Below, piece by piece: positions 1 through 9,381 of a stretch of DNA of 64,000 bases (position 1 is its first letter; every line of letters starts with the position of its first letter). Under the pieces are notes generated by a model. It was not told the origin of the DNA. It searched no databases and saw nothing but the letters and a program-made list of their open reading frames with translations. This stretch comes from Mycobacterium intermedium (GTDB lineage: Bacteria; Actinomycetota; Actinomycetes; Mycobacteriales; Mycobacteriaceae), in contig NZ_MVHT01000019.1 of NCBI RefSeq assembly GCF_002086275.1, forward strand, positions 1 to 64,000, in the 5' to 3' direction. Position numbers and translations under genes: made by a program.

Positions 1-35
1 CGTGTCCGCGGATCGTTAGCAAAGCTACTGACGAG

Positions 36-1217
36 TTAACCAGCGCGCAGGATCAACGCGTCGCCCTGGCCGCCGGCGCCGCACAACGCAGCCACTCCGT
101 AGCCCGATCCACGGCGCGCCAACTCGAGCGCCACATGCAGGGTGATCCGTGCCCCTGACATGCCGATCGGATGCCCGACCGCAATTGCGCCACCATTGAC
201 GTTGACGATCTCGGGGTTCACGCCGAGTTCCCTCGTAGAGGCCAAGGCCACCGCGGCGAACGCTTCGTTGATCTCCACGACGTCGAGTTGATCGACCGAA
301 ATGCCTTCGCGGCCAAGGGCTTTCTTGATCGCGTTGGCCGGCTGCGATTGCAGCGTCGAATCCGGCCCGGCGACCACACCGTGCGCACCGATCTCGGCCA
401 GCCAACTCAACCCCAGTTCCTGGGCCTTTTCTTTGTTCATCACCACAACCGCGGCCGCTCCGTCGGAAATCTGCGACGCGGACCCGGCGGTGATGGTGCC
501 GTCCTTGCGAAACGCCGGCTTGAGACCGGCGAGAGACTCGGCGGTGGTGTTCGCGCGAATGCCTTCGTCCTCGCTGAACTGCAGCGGATCACCTTTGCGC
601 TGCGGAATGCTCACCGGGACAACCTCGTCGGCGAAAATGCCGTCTTTCCAAGCGGCAGCGGCCTTTTGGTGCGATGCGGCGGCGTACTCGTCCTGTTCCT
701 GACGGGTGAACTGGTCGACGTCGTTGCGCTGCTCGGTGAGCGCCCCCATTGGCTGGTCGGTGAATACGTCGTGCAGCCCGTCATAAGCCAAGTGGTCCAA
801 GACCTTGACGTCGCCGTACTTGTAGCCCGCCCTGCTGTCCATCAGCAGGTGGGGGGCTTTTGTCATGGATTCCTGTCCCCCGGCCACCACCACGTCGAAC
901 TCGCCGGCGCGGATGAGCTGATCAGCCAAAGCGATCGAGTCGATGCCGGACAAGCACATCTTGTTGATGGTCAGTGCCGGCACATCCCAGCCGATGCCTG
1001 CAGCAACGGCAGATTGGCGAGCGGGCATCTGGCCCGCCCCCGCGGTCAGCACCTGCCCCATGATCACGTACTCGACCAATGAGGCCGGAACGTTGCCCTT
1101 TTCCAGGGCACCTTTGATGGCGATGGCACCCAGATCGCTGGCGCTGAAATCCTTCAGCGAACCCATCAATTTTCCGATAGGCGTCCGTGCTCCAGCAACT
1201 ATCACCGACGTCGTCAC
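36..1217 (-). CDS. fadA4: Acetyl-CoA acetyltransferase (thiolase)
   Basis: Thiolase that condenses or cleaves acetyl-CoA/acetoacetyl-CoA in the cytosol. The 393-residue product has the nucleophilic Cys88 in the motif [10 protein letters not shown], the C-terminal GHP motif with His349, and the second catalytic Cys379 in LCGAGGQGD, so all three catalytic residues are present and the length is normal. The GTG start at 1217 is supported by an AGGAGG ribosome binding site 7 bases upstream. It is divergent from the methylmalonyl-CoA epimerase gene, the same pairing as Rv1323/Rv1322A in M. tuberculosis (from memory). Whether it acts mainly in synthesis or degradation cannot be told from sequence. 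Confidence 0.93.
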   Translation of the reverse strand: MTTSVIVAGARTPIGKLMGSLKDFSASDLGAIAIKGALEKGNVPASLVEYVIMGQVLTAGAGQMPARQSAVAAGIGWDVPALTINKMCLSGIDSIALADQLIRAGEFDVVVAGGQESMTKAPHLLMDSRAGYKYGDVKVLDHLAYDGLHDVFTDQPMGALTEQRNDVDQFTRQEQDEYAAASHQKAAAAWKDGIFADEVVPVSIPQRKGDPLQFSEDEGIRANTTAESLAGLKPAFRKDGTITAGSASQISDGAAAVVVMNKEKAQELGLSWLAEIGAHGVVAGPDSTLQSQPANAIKKALGREGISVDQLDVVEINEAFAAVALASTRELGVNPEIVNVNGGAIAVGHPIGMSGARITLHVALELARRGSGYGVAALCGAGGQGDALILRAG

Positions 1218-1300
1218 AACTACCTCCTAAGCGCACGAGAACAGCCCGTCCGGAGAACCCGGTAGAGACAGATTCTTTATATCGAGGTTACCGTTAGGGG

Positions 1301-1756
1301 GTGACGACCGATCAAGTTGACGCCCGTCAGGTTCTGGGTACCTCGCTGGTTACCGGGCTCGATCACGTCGGCATCGCGGTCCCGGACCTCGACGCCGCAA
1401 TCGAGTGGTACAACGACCACCTCGGCATGATTCTCGTGCATGAGGAGGTCAACGAGGACCAGGGCATCCGCGAGGCAATGCTGACCGTGCCGGGTTCCAC
1501 AGCACAGATCCAGCTGATGGCCCCCCTAGACGAGTCATCGGTCATCGCGAAGTTCTTGGACAAGCGCGGGCCGGGCATCCAACAGCTGGCCTGCCGCGTT
1601 CGCGATCTCGACGCGATCTGTGAACGGTTGCGCGATCAGGGCGTCCGCCTCGTGTACGAGCAGGCCCGTCGCGGCACGGCAAACTCCCGGATCAACTTCA
1701 TCCACCCCAAGGACGCCGGCGGCGTTCTGATCGAACTGGTCGAGCCCGCTTCCTGA
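1301..1756 (+). CDS. Methylmalonyl-CoA epimerase (VOC family)
   Basis: Predicted to interconvert (2R)- and (2S)-methylmalonyl-CoA, linking propionate catabolism to methyl-branched lipid synthesis. The 151 residues form two vicinal-oxygen-chelate repeats. A metal-ligand His lies near residue 22 in the motif GLDHVGIAVPD and a Glu near 145 in GVLIELVEP. The second-repeat position that is GxHH in the Propionibacterium enzyme reads GIQQLACRV here, as I recall it does in M. tuberculosis. GTG start with a weak, very close ribosome binding site. The name rests on family resemblance and synteny with fadA4. Confidence 0.85.
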   Translation: MTTDQVDARQVLGTSLVTGLDHVGIAVPDLDAAIEWYNDHLGMILVHEEVNEDQGIREAMLTVPGSTAQIQLMAPLDESSVIAKFLDKRGPGIQQLACRVRDLDAICERLRDQGVRLVYEQARRGTANSRINFIHPKDAGGVLIELVEPAS

Positions 1757-1786
1757 TTTCTTCCTGGTTCCGGCCAATCCGGCTAC

Positions 1787-2086
1787 TCACGACCACTTTC
1801 GAGTGGGGCCGCGGGTAGCGCGATTTGCCCAGCACGGGGTGTGCCAGTGCCGGCGTTCCTCGACCGCTTGCGTCAGATCGGTAGGCCAAACCACCACATG
1901 CGCTGTGCCAGGCTGGATTTGGTGGTCACATCCGGGGCAGCGATATACCTTGACCGCGCGGGCCGCAGCGACCGGGCGCACTTCGTATTCGTAGCCATCG
2001 GGCCCGATCTCCACGCGCCCCGCCATCGGCGCGAACTTTGCCGGCTCGCGGCGCCGCGGCGGCTTACCCCGCCCGCGCCGAGGCAT
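1787..2086 (-). CDS. Small conserved zinc-ribbon-like protein downstream of nucS
   Basis: 99-residue protein of unknown function. It has a basic N-terminus ([13 protein letters not shown]), then a CPGC pair near the middle followed by HWHTPCW, which suggests a Cys/His metal site. I chose the internal ATG at 2086 because it overlaps the nucS stop as TGATG, typical translational coupling, and because the residues upstream of it in frame lie inside nucS. Its position matches Rv1322 of M. tuberculosis. The conserved pairing with nucS hints at a DNA-related role, but nothing in the sequence proves it. Confidence 0.75.
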   Translation of the reverse strand: MPRRGRGKPPRRREPAKFAPMAGRVEIGPDGYEYEVRPVAAARAVKVYRCPGCDHQIQPGTAHVVVWPTDLTQAVEERRHWHTPCWANRATRGPTRKWS

Positions 2087-2757
2087 CAGAAGAGCCGGTA
2101 CTCGTCGCTGTCCATCCCCCGCATGCGATCGTAATCCAATGTCAGGCAACGGATTCCGCGATCATTAGCCAGTGTCCGGGCCTGGGGCTTGATCTGCTGG
2201 GCGGCGAACACCCCCTTGACGGGCGCGAGAACGCTGTCGCGATTGAGCAATTCGAGATAGCGGGTGAGCTGCTCCACGCCGTCGATCTCGCCGCGGCGCT
2301 TGACTTCCACCGCAACCGCACCGCCCCGCTCGTCACGACACAGCAGATCGACGGGCCCGATCGGGGTCATGTATTCGCGACGAACCAACGTGTATCCCTC
2401 ACCGAGCAGTTGGACGTGCTCGGCGAGCAACGCCTGCAGATGGGCTTCCACGCCGTCCTTGACCAAACCCGGGTCGACGCCCAGGTCGTGGCTGGAGTCG
2501 TGATCGATCGCCTCCACCGTGATTCGCAGCTGTTCGCCGGCCTTGTTCTCGACCACCCAAACCGGAAATTCGCCGTCGACCTCTTCGGTCAACCAGCACG
2601 GCGGACTCATCCAATTCAACGGCTTGTAAGCACGGTCGTCGGCGTGAACGCTGACTGACCCGTCAGCCTTGAACAGCAGCAGCCTGCGCGCGGAAGGCAG
2701 ATGTGCGGTGAGCCGACCTATGTAGTTGACGGTGCATTGAGCAATGACGAGACGCAC
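2086..2757 (-). CDS. nucS: Mismatch-specific endonuclease NucS (EndoMS)
   Basis: NucS carries out non-canonical mismatch repair in actinobacteria that lack MutS/MutL, cutting both strands at mismatches, with the sliding clamp as partner. The 223-residue product has the RecB-like nuclease signature: Asp137 in [10 protein letters not shown], Glu151 and Lys153 in [13 protein letters not shown]. An open frame continues upstream to 2952, but the product aligned from memory with M. tuberculosis NucS begins at the GTG at 2757 ([10 protein letters not shown]). It is divergent from the cyclase gene with only 45 bp between them, so both promoters must be packed there or overlap the coding ends. Confidence 0.93.
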   Translation of the reverse strand: MRLVIAQCTVNYIGRLTAHLPSARRLLLFKADGSVSVHADDRAYKPLNWMSPPCWLTEEVDGEFPVWVVENKAGEQLRITVEAIDHDSSHDLGVDPGLVKDGVEAHLQALLAEHVQLLGEGYTLVRREYMTPIGPVDLLCRDERGGAVAVEVKRRGEIDGVEQLTRYLELLNRDSVLAPVKGVFAAQQIKPQARTLANDRGIRCLTLDYDRMRGMDSDEYRLF

Positions 2758-2802
2758 CCGAATCACCTTAGAGCCTGTTTGACGAATTAGGCTGACGCCA
2801 AC

Positions 2803-4446
2803 ATGCCGACAAAAGGGTCGCCCAAGAAGACCAACAGGACCACAGCGCAACGCGTGGGCCGAGTGCTCGAGAGGGTCACCCACCAGAGCGGGCGGCCGGA
2901 CACGCCCGCATACGGGTCGTGGCTGCTGGGGCGGGTCACCGAGAGCCAACATCGTCGGCGGGTCCGCATCCAGGTCATCCTGACGACGTTGATCGTGGTG
3001 GCCAACCTGATCGGGATCGGCGTGGCGATCCTGCTGGTAACCGTGGCAATTCCGGAGCCAAGCGTGTTCGAGGACGCCCCGTTATGGATCTCGACCATCG
3101 CCGTGCCGATCTACATCGTTCTTGCGGTGGCGTTTGGCGCCTACTGGATCACCCGGCAGACGGTGCTGTCGCTGCGCTGGGCAATCGAGGAACGCAAGCC
3201 GGACCGCAACGACTCACGGAACACGTTCCTGGCTCCGTGGCGCGTCGCGGTCGTCGACCTGATCTTGTGGGGAGTCGGCGCCGTGCTGACAACGACCCTG
3301 TTCGGGATGGTGAATCACCTGTTCATCCCCCGATTCCTGCTGTCCGTGAGCTTCTGCGGCCTGTTGGTCGCCACCGGCAGTTATCTGCTGGCCGAGTTCG
3401 CGCTGCGTCCGGTCGCGGCGCAGGCGCTCGAAGCGGGGCCACCACCGCGACGGCTGGCACCGGGGATCATGGGGCGAACCATGATGGTGTGGCTGATGGG
3501 TTCGGGTGTTCCGGTGGTGGGCATCGCCCTGCTGGCCTTCTTCGAGATCGTGTTGCGCAATCTCACCCAGACCCAATTCGCGGTGGGGGTGCTCATCATC
3601 TCAACCGTCACCCTGATCTTCGGCTTCATCCTGATGTTGATCCTGGCCTGGCTGACGGCGACGCCGGTCCGGGTGGTGCGTGCGGCGCTCAAACGTGTCG
3701 AGCAGGGCGACTTGCGCGGCGACCTGGTGGCGTTTGACGGAACCGAATTGGGTGAGCTGCAACGCGGATTCAACGCGATGGTCGACGGCCTGCGGGAGCG
3801 GGAGCGGCTCCGCGACCTCTTCGGCCGTCACGTCGGACGCGAAGTCGCGCTAGCGGCCGAAAAGGAGAAGCCCAAGCTGGGCGGTGAAGAACGCCACGTC
3901 GCTGTGGTTTTCATCGACATCGAAGGCTCGACGAAAATGGTGACCAAGCGCCCTCCGGCCGAGGTCGTCGAAGTGCTGAACCGATTCTTCGCAGTCGTCG
4001 TCGAAGAGGTGGACCGCCAGCGCGGACTCGTCAACAAATTCGAAGGCGACGCGTCGCTCGCTATTTTCGGCGCCCCTAACAGGCTTGAGAACCCCGAAGA
4101 CCATGCCCTGGCCGCTGCCCGCGCGATAGCGAAACGACTGGTGGAGGAGGTCCCCGAATGCCCGGCAGGCATCGGCGTGGCCGCGGGCGAGGTGGTCGCA
4201 GGCAATGTGGGCTCCAAAGAACGGTTTGAGTACACCGTCATCGGCGAGCCCGTCAACGAGGCGGCGCGACTGTGCGAACTCGCGAAATCCAAGCCCGGCA
4301 AGCTGTTGGCCTCGGAGCAGGTTGTGCAGGGCGCGAGCGAAAGTGAGCGCGCCCATTGGTCTTTGGGACGCTATGTGAAGCTGCGCGGTTACGACCAGCG
4401 CATCCGGACCGCATCGCCGGTCGAGCCCGCCAAACCCTCAAAGTAG
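2803..4446 (+). CDS. Membrane-anchored class III adenylate cyclase with HAMP domain
   Basis: Makes cAMP from ATP at the inner face of the membrane. The 547 residues contain several membrane segments in roughly residues 48-270, a HAMP linker at about 270-335, and a class III catalytic domain at about 360-535. Canonical residues are visible: metal-binding Asp372 (FIDIEGST) and Asp416 (KFEGDAS), substrate Lys412, and transition-state Asn485 and Arg489 ([10 protein letters not shown]), so it should be active. It belongs to the Rv1318c/Rv1319c/Rv1320c type. Here there is one copy, whereas M. tuberculosis has three in tandem at this locus (from memory). Confidence 0.9.
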   Translation: MPTKGSPKKTNRTTAQRVGRVLERVTHQSGRPDTPAYGSWLLGRVTESQHRRRVRIQVILTTLIVVANLIGIGVAILLVTVAIPEPSVFEDAPLWISTIAVPIYIVLAVAFGAYWITRQTVLSLRWAIEERKPDRNDSRNTFLAPWRVAVVDLILWGVGAVLTTTLFGMVNHLFIPRFLLSVSFCGLLVATGSYLLAEFALRPVAAQALEAGPPPRRLAPGIMGRTMMVWLMGSGVPVVGIALLAFFEIVLRNLTQTQFAVGVLIISTVTLIFGFILMLILAWLTATPVRVVRAALKRVEQGDLRGDLVAFDGTELGELQRGFNAMVDGLRERERLRDLFGRHVGREVALAAEKEKPKLGGEERHVAVVFIDIEGSTKMVTKRPPAEVVEVLNRFFAVVVEEVDRQRGLVNKFEGDASLAIFGAPNRLENPEDHALAAARAIAKRLVEEVPECPAGIGVAAGEVVAGNVGSKERFEYTVIGEPVNEAARLCELAKSKPGKLLASEQVVQGASESERAHWSLGRYVKLRGYDQRIRTASPVEPAKPSK

Positions 4447-4559
4447 ATGACCGCCGCGACGGTTGGACCGTCGCGTAACCCTTGTTGCTCTCACCTGCGA
4501 TCCACATTGATGTCGCTTTTCCGCCAGTCTTGTCGGCGACCAGGTGTAATTGTCGAAGG

Positions 4560-6047
4560 GTGCATGAAGATTTCGACCGCTGCTACCGGGCCGTCCAGTC
4601 GAAGGACGCCCGGTTCGACGGCTGGTTCGTGATCGCGGTCTTGACCACCCGGATCTACTGCCGCCCCAGTTGCCCCGTGCGTCCCCCGTTCGCCCGCAAC
4701 GTGCGTTTCCTGCCGACAGCCGCGGCCGCGCAGCGAGAGGGCTTCCGCGCGTGCAAGAGGTGCCGTCCTGACGCGTCGCCGGGCTCTCCCGAATGGAACG
4801 TGCGTGGTGATGTCGTCGCCCGGGCCATGCGCTTGATCGCCGACGGCGCAGTGGATCGAGACGGCGTCACCGGCCTCGCCGCACACCTGGGCTACACAAC
4901 GCGTCAACTTGAGCGACTGCTGCAGGCCGAAGTCGGCGCGGGGCCACTCGCGCTGGCCCGCGCGCAGCGCATGCAGACCGCCCGGATCCTGATCGAGACC
5001 ACGGATCTCCCCTTCGGCGACGTCGCCTTCGCCGCCGGCTTTTCCAGCATCCGGCAGTTCAACGAGACCGTGCGGTTGGTGTGCGACAGCACACCGACGC
5101 AGCTGCGCAAGCGCGCGGCCGCCCGATTTGGGTCCAACACCGCATCGGCGGGCGCGGTGTCGCTACGCCTGCCAGTCCGGACACCGTTCGCCTACGAGGG
5201 GGTCTTCGGTCATCTGGCCGCCGGCGCGGTGCCGGGTTGCGAGGAGGTTCGCGACGGCGCGTACCGGCGCACGCTACGGCTGGCGTGGGGCAACGGCGTC
5301 GTCGCACTGACCCCGGCACCCGACCACGTGCGGTGCGTGCTGGTCCTCGACGACTTCCGCGACCTCGCGGCCGCCACCGCCCGATGCCGACGGCTGCTGG
5401 ATCTTGACGCCGATCCGGAAGCGGTAGTGGAAGCGCTCAGCTTTGACCCTCAATTGCGTGCGGTAGTGAATAAAGCTCCCGGACAACGGATTCCGCGAAC
5501 AGTGGACGAAGCCGAACTAGCCGTGCGGGCCGTCCTAGGCCAGCAGGTTTCCACGAAGGCGGCACGCACCCACGCCGGCAGACTGGTCGCCGCGTACGGC
5601 CAGACAATGACCGACCCGCACGGCGGACTGACGCACACCTTCCCGTCCATCGAACAACTGGCTGAGATCGACCCTGCGCATCTGTCGGTTCCCAAGGCGC
5701 GCCAGCGGACCGTGACCGCGCTGATCGCCGGGCTCGCCGACGGTAGCGTGACCCTGGACGCCGGATGCGATTGGGAACGCGCGCGTCGACAGTTGTTGGA
5801 ACTGCCCGGCATCGGTCCCTGGACCGCGGAAGTGATCGCCATGCGCGGACTCGGAGACCCTGACGCGTTTCCGGTCAGCGACTTGGGGTTGAAGCTGGCT
5901 GCGAAGCAACTTGGCCTACCCGTCCAGGAGCGGGCACTGCTGGAACACAGCGCCCGCTGGCGGCCGTGGCGCTCCTATGCCACCCAGCATCTGTGGGCCA
6001 CCCTCGAACATCCGGTAAACGAATGGCCCGTACGGGAGATCGCATGA
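4560..6047 (+). CDS. alkA: Ada-type regulator/methyltransferase fused to AlkA 3-methyladenine DNA glycosylase
   Basis: Removes alkylated bases from DNA and probably senses alkylation damage. The 495 residues contain an Ada zinc-binding domain with Cys34, Cys38, Cys65 and Cys68 (YCRPSC and CKRC), matching the methyl-accepting Cys4 cluster of E. coli Ada, then an AraC-type helix-turn-helix at about 85-185, an AlkA N-terminal domain, and a helix-hairpin-helix GPD glycosylase with ELPGIGPWTAEV and the catalytic Asp in FPVSDLGLKL. The GTG at 4560 is the start because the product then begins MHEDFDRCYRA like the M. tuberculosis protein. Its stop overlaps the ogt start as ATGA, so the two are coupled. 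Confidence 0.93.
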   Translation: MHEDFDRCYRAVQSKDARFDGWFVIAVLTTRIYCRPSCPVRPPFARNVRFLPTAAAAQREGFRACKRCRPDASPGSPEWNVRGDVVARAMRLIADGAVDRDGVTGLAAHLGYTTRQLERLLQAEVGAGPLALARAQRMQTARILIETTDLPFGDVAFAAGFSSIRQFNETVRLVCDSTPTQLRKRAAARFGSNTASAGAVSLRLPVRTPFAYEGVFGHLAAGAVPGCEEVRDGAYRRTLRLAWGNGVVALTPAPDHVRCVLVLDDFRDLAAATARCRRLLDLDADPEAVVEALSFDPQLRAVVNKAPGQRIPRTVDEAELAVRAVLGQQVSTKAARTHAGRLVAAYGQTMTDPHGGLTHTFPSIEQLAEIDPAHLSVPKARQRTVTALIAGLADGSVTLDAGCDWERARRQLLELPGIGPWTAEVIAMRGLGDPDAFPVSDLGLKLAAKQLGLPVQERALLEHSARWRPWRSYATQHLWATLEHPVNEWPVREIA

Positions 6048-6541
6048 TTCACTACCGCACCATCGACAGTCCGATAGGGCAGCTGACATTGGCCGGCCGC
6101 GGTTCGACGCTGACGAATCTGCGCATGGTCGACCAGACCTACGAACCGAGCCGTACCGGCTGGACCGAAGACGGCGGGGCGTTTGGCGATGCCGTCGCCC
6201 AATTGGAGGCCTACTTTGCCGGCGAGCTCACCGACTTCGATCTCGAACTCGACCTGCGCGGCAGCGAATTCCAGCTGCGAGTCTGGAAGGCGCTGTTGAC
6301 AATTCCGTATGGGGAGACGCGGTCTTATGGCGAGATCGCCGAGCAGATCGGCGCCCCCGGCGCGGCCCGCGCCGTCGGATTGGCCAACGGCCACAATCCG
6401 ATTGCGATCATCGTGCCGTGCCACCGCGTGATCGGTGCCAGCGGAAAACTGACGGGCTACGGCGGCGGCCTGGACCGTAAGCAGACCCTGCTCGGATTGG
6501 AGAAGCGCCGGACGCCGGCGGAATTGACCCTGTTCGACTGA
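6044..6541 (+). CDS. ogt: O6-methylguanine-DNA methyltransferase
   Basis: Suicide repair protein that moves the methyl group of O6-methylguanine onto its own cysteine. The 165-residue product has the active-site motif IVPCHRVIG with acceptor Cys126 and the DNA-binding segment SYGEIAEQIGAPGAARAVG. Length and Cys position equal those of M. tuberculosis OGT. Start ATG at 6044 overlaps the alkA stop by 4 bases (ATGA), so the pair is one alkylation-response operon; Ada-like AlkA is the likely activator, by inference. Confidence 0.95.
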   Translation: MIHYRTIDSPIGQLTLAGRGSTLTNLRMVDQTYEPSRTGWTEDGGAFGDAVAQLEAYFAGELTDFDLELDLRGSEFQLRVWKALLTIPYGETRSYGEIAEQIGAPGAARAVGLANGHNPIAIIVPCHRVIGASGKLTGYGGGLDRKQTLLGLEKRRTPAELTLFD

Positions 6542-6601
6542 ACCCGTGGTCGAGGGTTTCCCGCAGACCGCCCTGCCGATCATGGGCGTGCGATGGCGCC
6601 A

Positions 6602-6626
6602 AACTCCAGGGAAAACCCTCTATCGA
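6602..6626 (+). repeat. Leader repeat copy 1 upstream of first PE gene
   Basis: A stretch beginning AACTCCAGGGAAAACCCTCT and ending TATCGA recurs almost unchanged at 8188-8212, in both cases 5' of a PE gene. The core AGGGAAAACCCT (6608-6619) is nearly palindromic, so it may be an operator or a small hairpin. A related AGGGTTTCCC lies at 6553-6562. It sits about 110 bp before the PE start codon. Confidence 0.6.
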
Positions 6627-6730
6627 AGCAGGAAAGCGACTTATATCGTTGGCCCGCAAAATCACGGGTCCGAGGCCGCAGCCCAGAAGTCCTTTGGAGT
6701 CGGTCTCGCAAAGGAGTCTGGAGGCTTCCG

Positions 6731-7714
6731 ATGTCGTCGTTTACGTTCGTCAGCCCAGAGGCAGTCACCGCTGCGGCCGCGGAGCTGGCCGAGATCGGAT
6801 CGACCGTCAGCTCGGCTAACGCCGCGGCAGCCGTCCCCACGACGCAGGTCATCGCGGCCGCCAGCGATGAAGTGTCCACGGCGATCGCGGCGTTGTTCAG
6901 TACAAGCGGCCAGCAGTTCCAAGCTCTTTCCGCCCAAGCGGCGACCATTCACGGCGAGTTCGTGAAGCTGTTGAGCGGTGGTGCCGCCCAGTATGTGAGC
7001 ACTGAGCTCGCAAATGCCCAGCAAACGCTAGCGAACGCGATCGGAGTTGGCCAGAGCGCCGTGTCTGCGGCCGAAACGCAGACCGTCCTACCCCCTCTCA
7101 GTTTTCCCACGCCGTTCGGCGAATTCGCGTTGAACTACAGCGAGGTTTACCCGGACGGCTTGAACGGGCCTCTCTCGTCGAGTCTGAGAGTAACCACTCC
7201 GCTCGGCTCACTCGTTTGGGAGACGAATGGGATCATGTCGGAGACCGGGAAGGTGATCACAACAACCGGGGGGACATTGATCACGCCACCGGCGGTCCCA
7301 TTCCTCGCCGCGTTAGCCGGCCCTTACATCACGGGTGGGGCATCGCTGAGCAACAGCACCAACGCGTTCTTCAATGCCGTACAGACCGGGAACCCGTTGG
7401 GGGCCGCGGTCGCATGGTTGGGGGCCCCGTTCAATTTCACCGGCGCCGTGCTCTTCGGGCATGAAACGATCTCGATCCCGCTTGGGGAGGAACTCGGCGC
7501 GTACCCGCGGACGTTCCACATTCCCTTTGGCGGACTTTTCGCGCCCGCCCAACCCATCCGGGTCACATCGCCCGACTACACGATTGACAACCCCATATGG
7601 CAACCGGGGGTGCAGGCCACGAGCCTGGCACATGACATCGCCTACAGCGGAACGCAATTCGGCGGATTCTTCCCGGTCCTGCTGAACACGATCGTAAGCA
7701 CTTTTCTGCGCTGA
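6731..7714 (+). CDS. PE family protein with conserved non-PGRS C-terminal domain (first of a pair)
   Basis: 327-residue PE protein, expected to be exported by a type VII (ESX) system to the cell surface. The PE domain covers residues 1-100 and ends with the secretion motif YVSTE (Tyr88, Glu92). The remainder is not glycine-rich PGRS. It carries a domain ending in LFGHETISIPL and IPFGGLFAPAQPIRVT, shared with the PE gene at 8359. ATG 6731 follows two GGAG ribosome-site candidates and gives the standard MSSFTFVSPE start. No PPE partner lies next to it. Function unknown. Confidence 0.88.
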   Translation: MSSFTFVSPEAVTAAAAELAEIGSTVSSANAAAAVPTTQVIAAASDEVSTAIAALFSTSGQQFQALSAQAATIHGEFVKLLSGGAAQYVSTELANAQQTLANAIGVGQSAVSAAETQTVLPPLSFPTPFGEFALNYSEVYPDGLNGPLSSSLRVTTPLGSLVWETNGIMSETGKVITTTGGTLITPPAVPFLAALAGPYITGGASLSNSTNAFFNAVQTGNPLGAAVAWLGAPFNFTGAVLFGHETISIPLGEELGAYPRTFHIPFGGLFAPAQPIRVTSPDYTIDNPIWQPGVQATSLAHDIAYSGTQFGGFFPVLLNTIVSTFLR

Positions 7715-7817
7715 CTTCGGACACCCGTTGGGTGAGTTCTGCATTTCCAGTTCGCTGACCTGCGCTTTCGCTCGGCTTAGCGGCTCGTCTGGGGCACCAA
7801 GCCGGTAGCTTCGGGCC

Positions 7818-8078
7818 GTGGCGTACATGCGGAAGGTGCGCACGCGCCCTGGGGCCCGGTGACTGTGCAGGTGGTCCGCAAACATCGAGGGGCAGCGCAC
7901 GATCCTGACGCACGTGGCGTCGGCGCACACCGATGCCCAGCCCGGGATTCTGGCGGGGCAGGCCCGTCGAATCGCCGCGCAGGACCACGGCGTTTTGGAT
8001 ATCGAGGTGCCCGCGCGGACCCAGTAGTCCATCGACGGCATTGCCGACTGGCGAACCGGCACCTTGCCGTTGTCGCGG
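7818..8078 (+). pseudogene. Decayed N-terminal fragment of an IS1634-type transposase
   Basis: Translation from GTG 7818 begins MAYMRKVRTRPGAR and then stops. Shifting frame twice, near 7860 and 7892, restores VQVVRKHRG and then QRTILTHVASAHTDAQPGI and RRIAAQDHGVLDIEVPARTQ, followed by an in-frame TAG at 8025 and ADWRTGTLPL. This order is what I recall for the N-terminus of mycobacterial IS1634/IS1549-like transposases. The catalytic region is absent and no terminal repeats were identified, so this is a remnant marking old insertion between the PE genes. Confidence 0.6.
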
Positions 8079-8187
8079 TTGGCCTGCCCCGTCGCGGGGA
8101 TGTCGGCCTCGCCGAACGTGAGGGGAGCACCCGGCCCTAGGTCGGTTTCGGGCCACAGTCCACACTCTCGGCGCGAACGACGCGGCC

Positions 8188-8212
8188 AACTCCAGGGAAA
8201 TCCCTCTATCGA
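8188..8212 (+). repeat. Leader repeat copy 2 upstream of second PE gene
   Basis: Near-identical to 6602-6626. The core AGGGAAATCCCT (8194-8205) is a near-palindrome. It lies about 150 bp before the second PE start. It is either left over from duplication of a leader-plus-gene unit or a regulatory site kept in both copies. Confidence 0.6.
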
Positions 8213-8358
8213 CGCGGCCACACCGACAATACGGTCTTGGATGCCGCGAGGACATCTCGACGAGGCGGTTGCTGGCGCGAAAGCCACTAAGCGCACTCCT
8301 GAAAGACCAGTCCCGAAGGCGAACCGTCGTTGCCAGTATCCAAGTTGGAGGTTTCTTG

Positions 8359-9381
8359 ATGCCATCGACATTCATCGCGCCGGAGATCGTGGCTGGGGCC
8401 GCTTCGGAGTTGGCCGAGATAGGAGCGGCGATCGGCTCGGCAAATGCGTCGGCCGCAGCACCTACGACGCAGGTACTGGCTGCTGCCGCCGATGAGGTGT
8501 CCACGGCGATCGCGGCATTGTTCAGTACCAACGCCCAGCAATTCCAATCCCTCGCCAACCAGGCCTTGAATTTTCACGACGGATTCGTGAAATTGTTGAA
8601 TAACAGCGCGGCCCAGTACCTCAGCACGGAGCTGACCAATGCTCAACAAGCCCTGGCCAACACGCTGAATGCGCCCATTCAGAACCTTTTGGGCCAACTC
8701 GCGATCGGAAGCGCCTCAACCCTGCCAAACCCCGCCGCCTCAGGGACATCCGGCCCAGTCTTGTGGGAGACACCATTCGGCCCGATAAAAGCATGGACGA
8801 CCGTGGACTACGCCGACGTACTCCCTGGAGCAATGACGATGACGCTAACCCTTGAGACTGCAGTTGGGACCGTGGTGTGGTCCAACAGCGGTTTGTTGTC
8901 CCCCCCCTCCTCCCAAATGACCGGGGGAACAATAACCCTGCCCCCGGCGCTTCCGCTGCTAGCGGCCATGGCCGGCCCCTATGTCACCGGGCAAGCCTCG
9001 CTCGCGAACAGCAACAACGCATTCTTCGCTGCCATTGCTAATGGTGACTTCGTGGGCGCTACCAGTGCATTCGTATCCGCGCCTTTCGAATTCACCAATT
9101 CCATACTGTTTGGCCATCACACGGTCGAGATTGGGTCATCCCAGTTGCCAGCAATTCTGAACACTGGTGGCGTTGGCGGGCAGGATGCCTTCACGCTCAA
9201 GATTCCCTTTGGCGGGCTCATGGCTGGTGCTCAGCCCATTTCGGTAACCTATTATGACCAGCCGGGGACGTTTGTGGGTTCAACCTATTCGTATCAGGGC
9301 ACCCAATTGGGCGGCCTAGGTTATGAAATCGCCCGGGCGACCGGCGGGCTCGCACTCCTCCAGGCAATCGGCGCCATTTAG
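8359..9381 (+). CDS. PE family protein, homologue of the preceding PE gene (second of a pair)
   Basis: 340-residue PE protein. Its PE domain (residues 1-100) ends in YLSTE (Tyr87, Glu91), the type VII secretion signal. The C-terminal part aligns by eye with the PE at 6731: AGPYVTGQASLANSNNAFF, SILFGHHTVEI and KIPFGGLMAGAQPISVT correspond to segments in the same order. Start ATG 8359 follows TTGGAGG and gives the usual short PE N-terminus; an upstream in-frame ATG at 8269 adds 30 residues unlike any PE protein. Convergent with the rRNA operon. Role unknown. Confidence 0.88.
   Translation: MPSTFIAPEIVAGAASELAEIGAAIGSANASAAAPTTQVLAAAADEVSTAIAALFSTNAQQFQSLANQALNFHDGFVKLLNNSAAQYLSTELTNAQQALANTLNAPIQNLLGQLAIGSASTLPNPAASGTSGPVLWETPFGPIKAWTTVDYADVLPGAMTMTLTLETAVGTVVWSNSGLLSPPSSQMTGGTITLPPALPLLAAMAGPYVTGQASLANSNNAFFAAIANGDFVGATSAFVSAPFEFTNSILFGHHTVEIGSSQLPAILNTGGVGGQDAFTLKIPFGGLMAGAQPISVTYYDQPGTFVGSTYSYQGTQLGGLGYEIARATGGLALLQAIGAI

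Larger units (their letters stand above)
7715..8358. other. Intergenic accessory stretch between the two PE genes
   Basis: 644 bases without an intact gene. It holds the decayed IS1634-like transposase start (7818-8078) and the second copy of the PE leader repeat (8188-8212). Long minus-strand open frames pass through it, but I recognise no protein family in them. Confidence 0.6.

Noticed and set aside
6551..6562. CGAGGGTTTCCC as a third copy of the PE leader repeat
   Set aside because: Only the core resembles it; flanking bases do not match, so it is mentioned only as a related half-site.
7313..8558. Two long minus-strand open frames (352 and 331 codons) across the PE pair and the gap between them
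   Set aside because: They lie mostly antisense to PE genes, show no recognisable family, and high GC makes such frames common.
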